Of a stretch of 5,537 nt of DNA, positions 5,054 through 5,537 are shown one piece after another. The DNA comes from Novosphingobium sp. (lineage in GTDB: Bacteria > Pseudomonadota > Alphaproteobacteria > Sphingomonadales > Sphingomonadaceae), in NCBI GenBank assembly GCA_009885425.1, contig VFKS01000153.1, positions 1-5,537 on the forward strand, in the 5' to 3' direction. The notes beneath the pieces were generated by a model. That model was not told the origin of the DNA, searched no databases, and saw only the letters and a program-made list of their open reading frames with translations. The first letter of the stretch is position 1. Each line of letters starts with the position of its first letter. The position numbers and the translations under genes are program-made.

Positions 5054-5537
5054 TGCGGCTGCCCCACGCCGATTGGCTGGGGCGGCCCGCCCTCGCGGTG
5101 CTGGTAAAGGCACTGGGCGCAGGCCAGGCCCGCTACGTTGGCGGAGCGGTGCGCGATACGTTGCTGGGGATTACAGTCAAAGACGTCGACATCGCCACTC
5201 CGCTGGAGCCGCAAGAGGTTATGCGGCGGCTGAAAGCACACGCCATTCAGGTCGTGCCGACCGGGATCGATCACGGCACCGTCACCGCGATCATCGCAGG
5301 CGGCGCAGTTGAAATCACCACATTGCGTCATGACGTCAGCACTGACGGCCGCCGCGCCACGGTGGCCTTTGCGAAAGGGTGGCAAGCCGATGCCGCGCGG
5401 CGCGACTTCACGATCAACGCGCTTTATGCCGATCCTGAAACGCTGGAAGTGTTCGACTATTTCGGCGGCTGGGCAGACCTGCAGGCCCGCCGCTTGCGGT
5501 TCATCGGCGATGCCCACGAACGGATCCGCGAGGATCA
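5053..5537 (+). CDS. CCA tRNA nucleotidyltransferase / poly(A) polymerase family, N-terminal part
   Basis: The 161 visible residues form the head and catalytic domain of a class II nucleotidyltransferase, the family that adds or repairs the 3' CCA of tRNAs. YVGGAVRDTLLG (28-39) is the nucleotide-binding GG motif. KDVDIATP (43-50) supplies the two metal-binding Asp residues (44 and 46). EITTLRHD (87-94) follows, and RRDFTINALYAD (116-127) is the conserved motif that contacts the sugar. The FDYFGGWADLQARRLRFIGD stretch is typical of the following segment. The gene is cut off by the window end. ATG at 5053 shares one base with the Nudix TAA; an in-frame ATG at 5047 would add two residues. In alphaproteobacteria this gene is normally the CCA enzyme rather than poly(A) polymerase; deciding needs the C-terminal half. 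Confidence 0.92.
   Translation, partial: MRLPHADWLGRPALAVLVKALGAGQARYVGGAVRDTLLGITVKDVDIATPLEPQEVMRRLKAHAIQVVPTGIDHGTVTAIIAGGAVEITTLRHDVSTDGRRATVAFAKGWQADAARRDFTINALYADPETLEVFDYFGGWADLQARRLRFIGDAHERIRED

Overview
The window is high-GC chromosomal DNA made of core genes. It most likely comes from an alphaproteobacterium, probably of the Sphingomonadales/Erythrobacteraceae type. The evidence is a CcrM-type GANTC adenine methyltransferase, an rnhB gene close to it, and a DUF1285 / CoA-type Nudix / CCA-transferase gene series. The lineage is inferred from protein resemblance and gene order, not from a search. I see no insertion sequence, prophage, CRISPR array, rRNA or tRNA.

Layout. The left 2.2 kb is read on the minus strand: rnhB (RNase HII, 2220 to 1597), then a short-chain dehydrogenase/reductase (1597 to 686) that overlaps rnhB by one base, then a 215-bp non-coding gap, then the 5' part of ccrM (470 to beyond base 1). 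The right 3.3 kb is read on the plus strand: a predicted lipoprotein of the PQQ-dependent aldose sugar dehydrogenase fold (2219-3331), a GNAT acetyltransferase (3371-3889), a DUF1285 protein (3939-4478), a Nudix hydrolase of the CoA pyrophosphatase type (4475-5053), and the N-terminal part of a CCA-adding tRNA nucleotidyltransferase (5053 to beyond the end). The last three are joined by ATGA and TAATG overlaps and look like one translationally coupled operon. The two transcription units diverge at CATG (2218-2221), where the two assigned start codons overlap and leave no room for a promoter outside coding sequence.

The most notable region is the gap upstream of ccrM (471-685). It holds eight GANTC sites, the target of the very methylase encoded downstream, within 162 bp (507-668). 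The other roughly 5.4 kb of the window contains only four. Many of the sites are spaced close to whole helical turns. A perfect DnaA-box consensus (TTATCCACA, 494-502) lies 23 bp before the ccrM start codon. I read this as a methylation-responsive, replication-linked control region for ccrM. The sequence facts are direct; the regulatory reading is inference.

How the genes fit together: rnhB (removal of RNA from RNA:DNA hybrids) and ccrM (post-replicative methylation) relate to chromosome replication and the cell cycle. The DUF1285/Nudix/CCA series combines nucleotide housekeeping with tRNA maturation. The sugar dehydrogenase, SDR and GNAT genes have no evident link to these themes.
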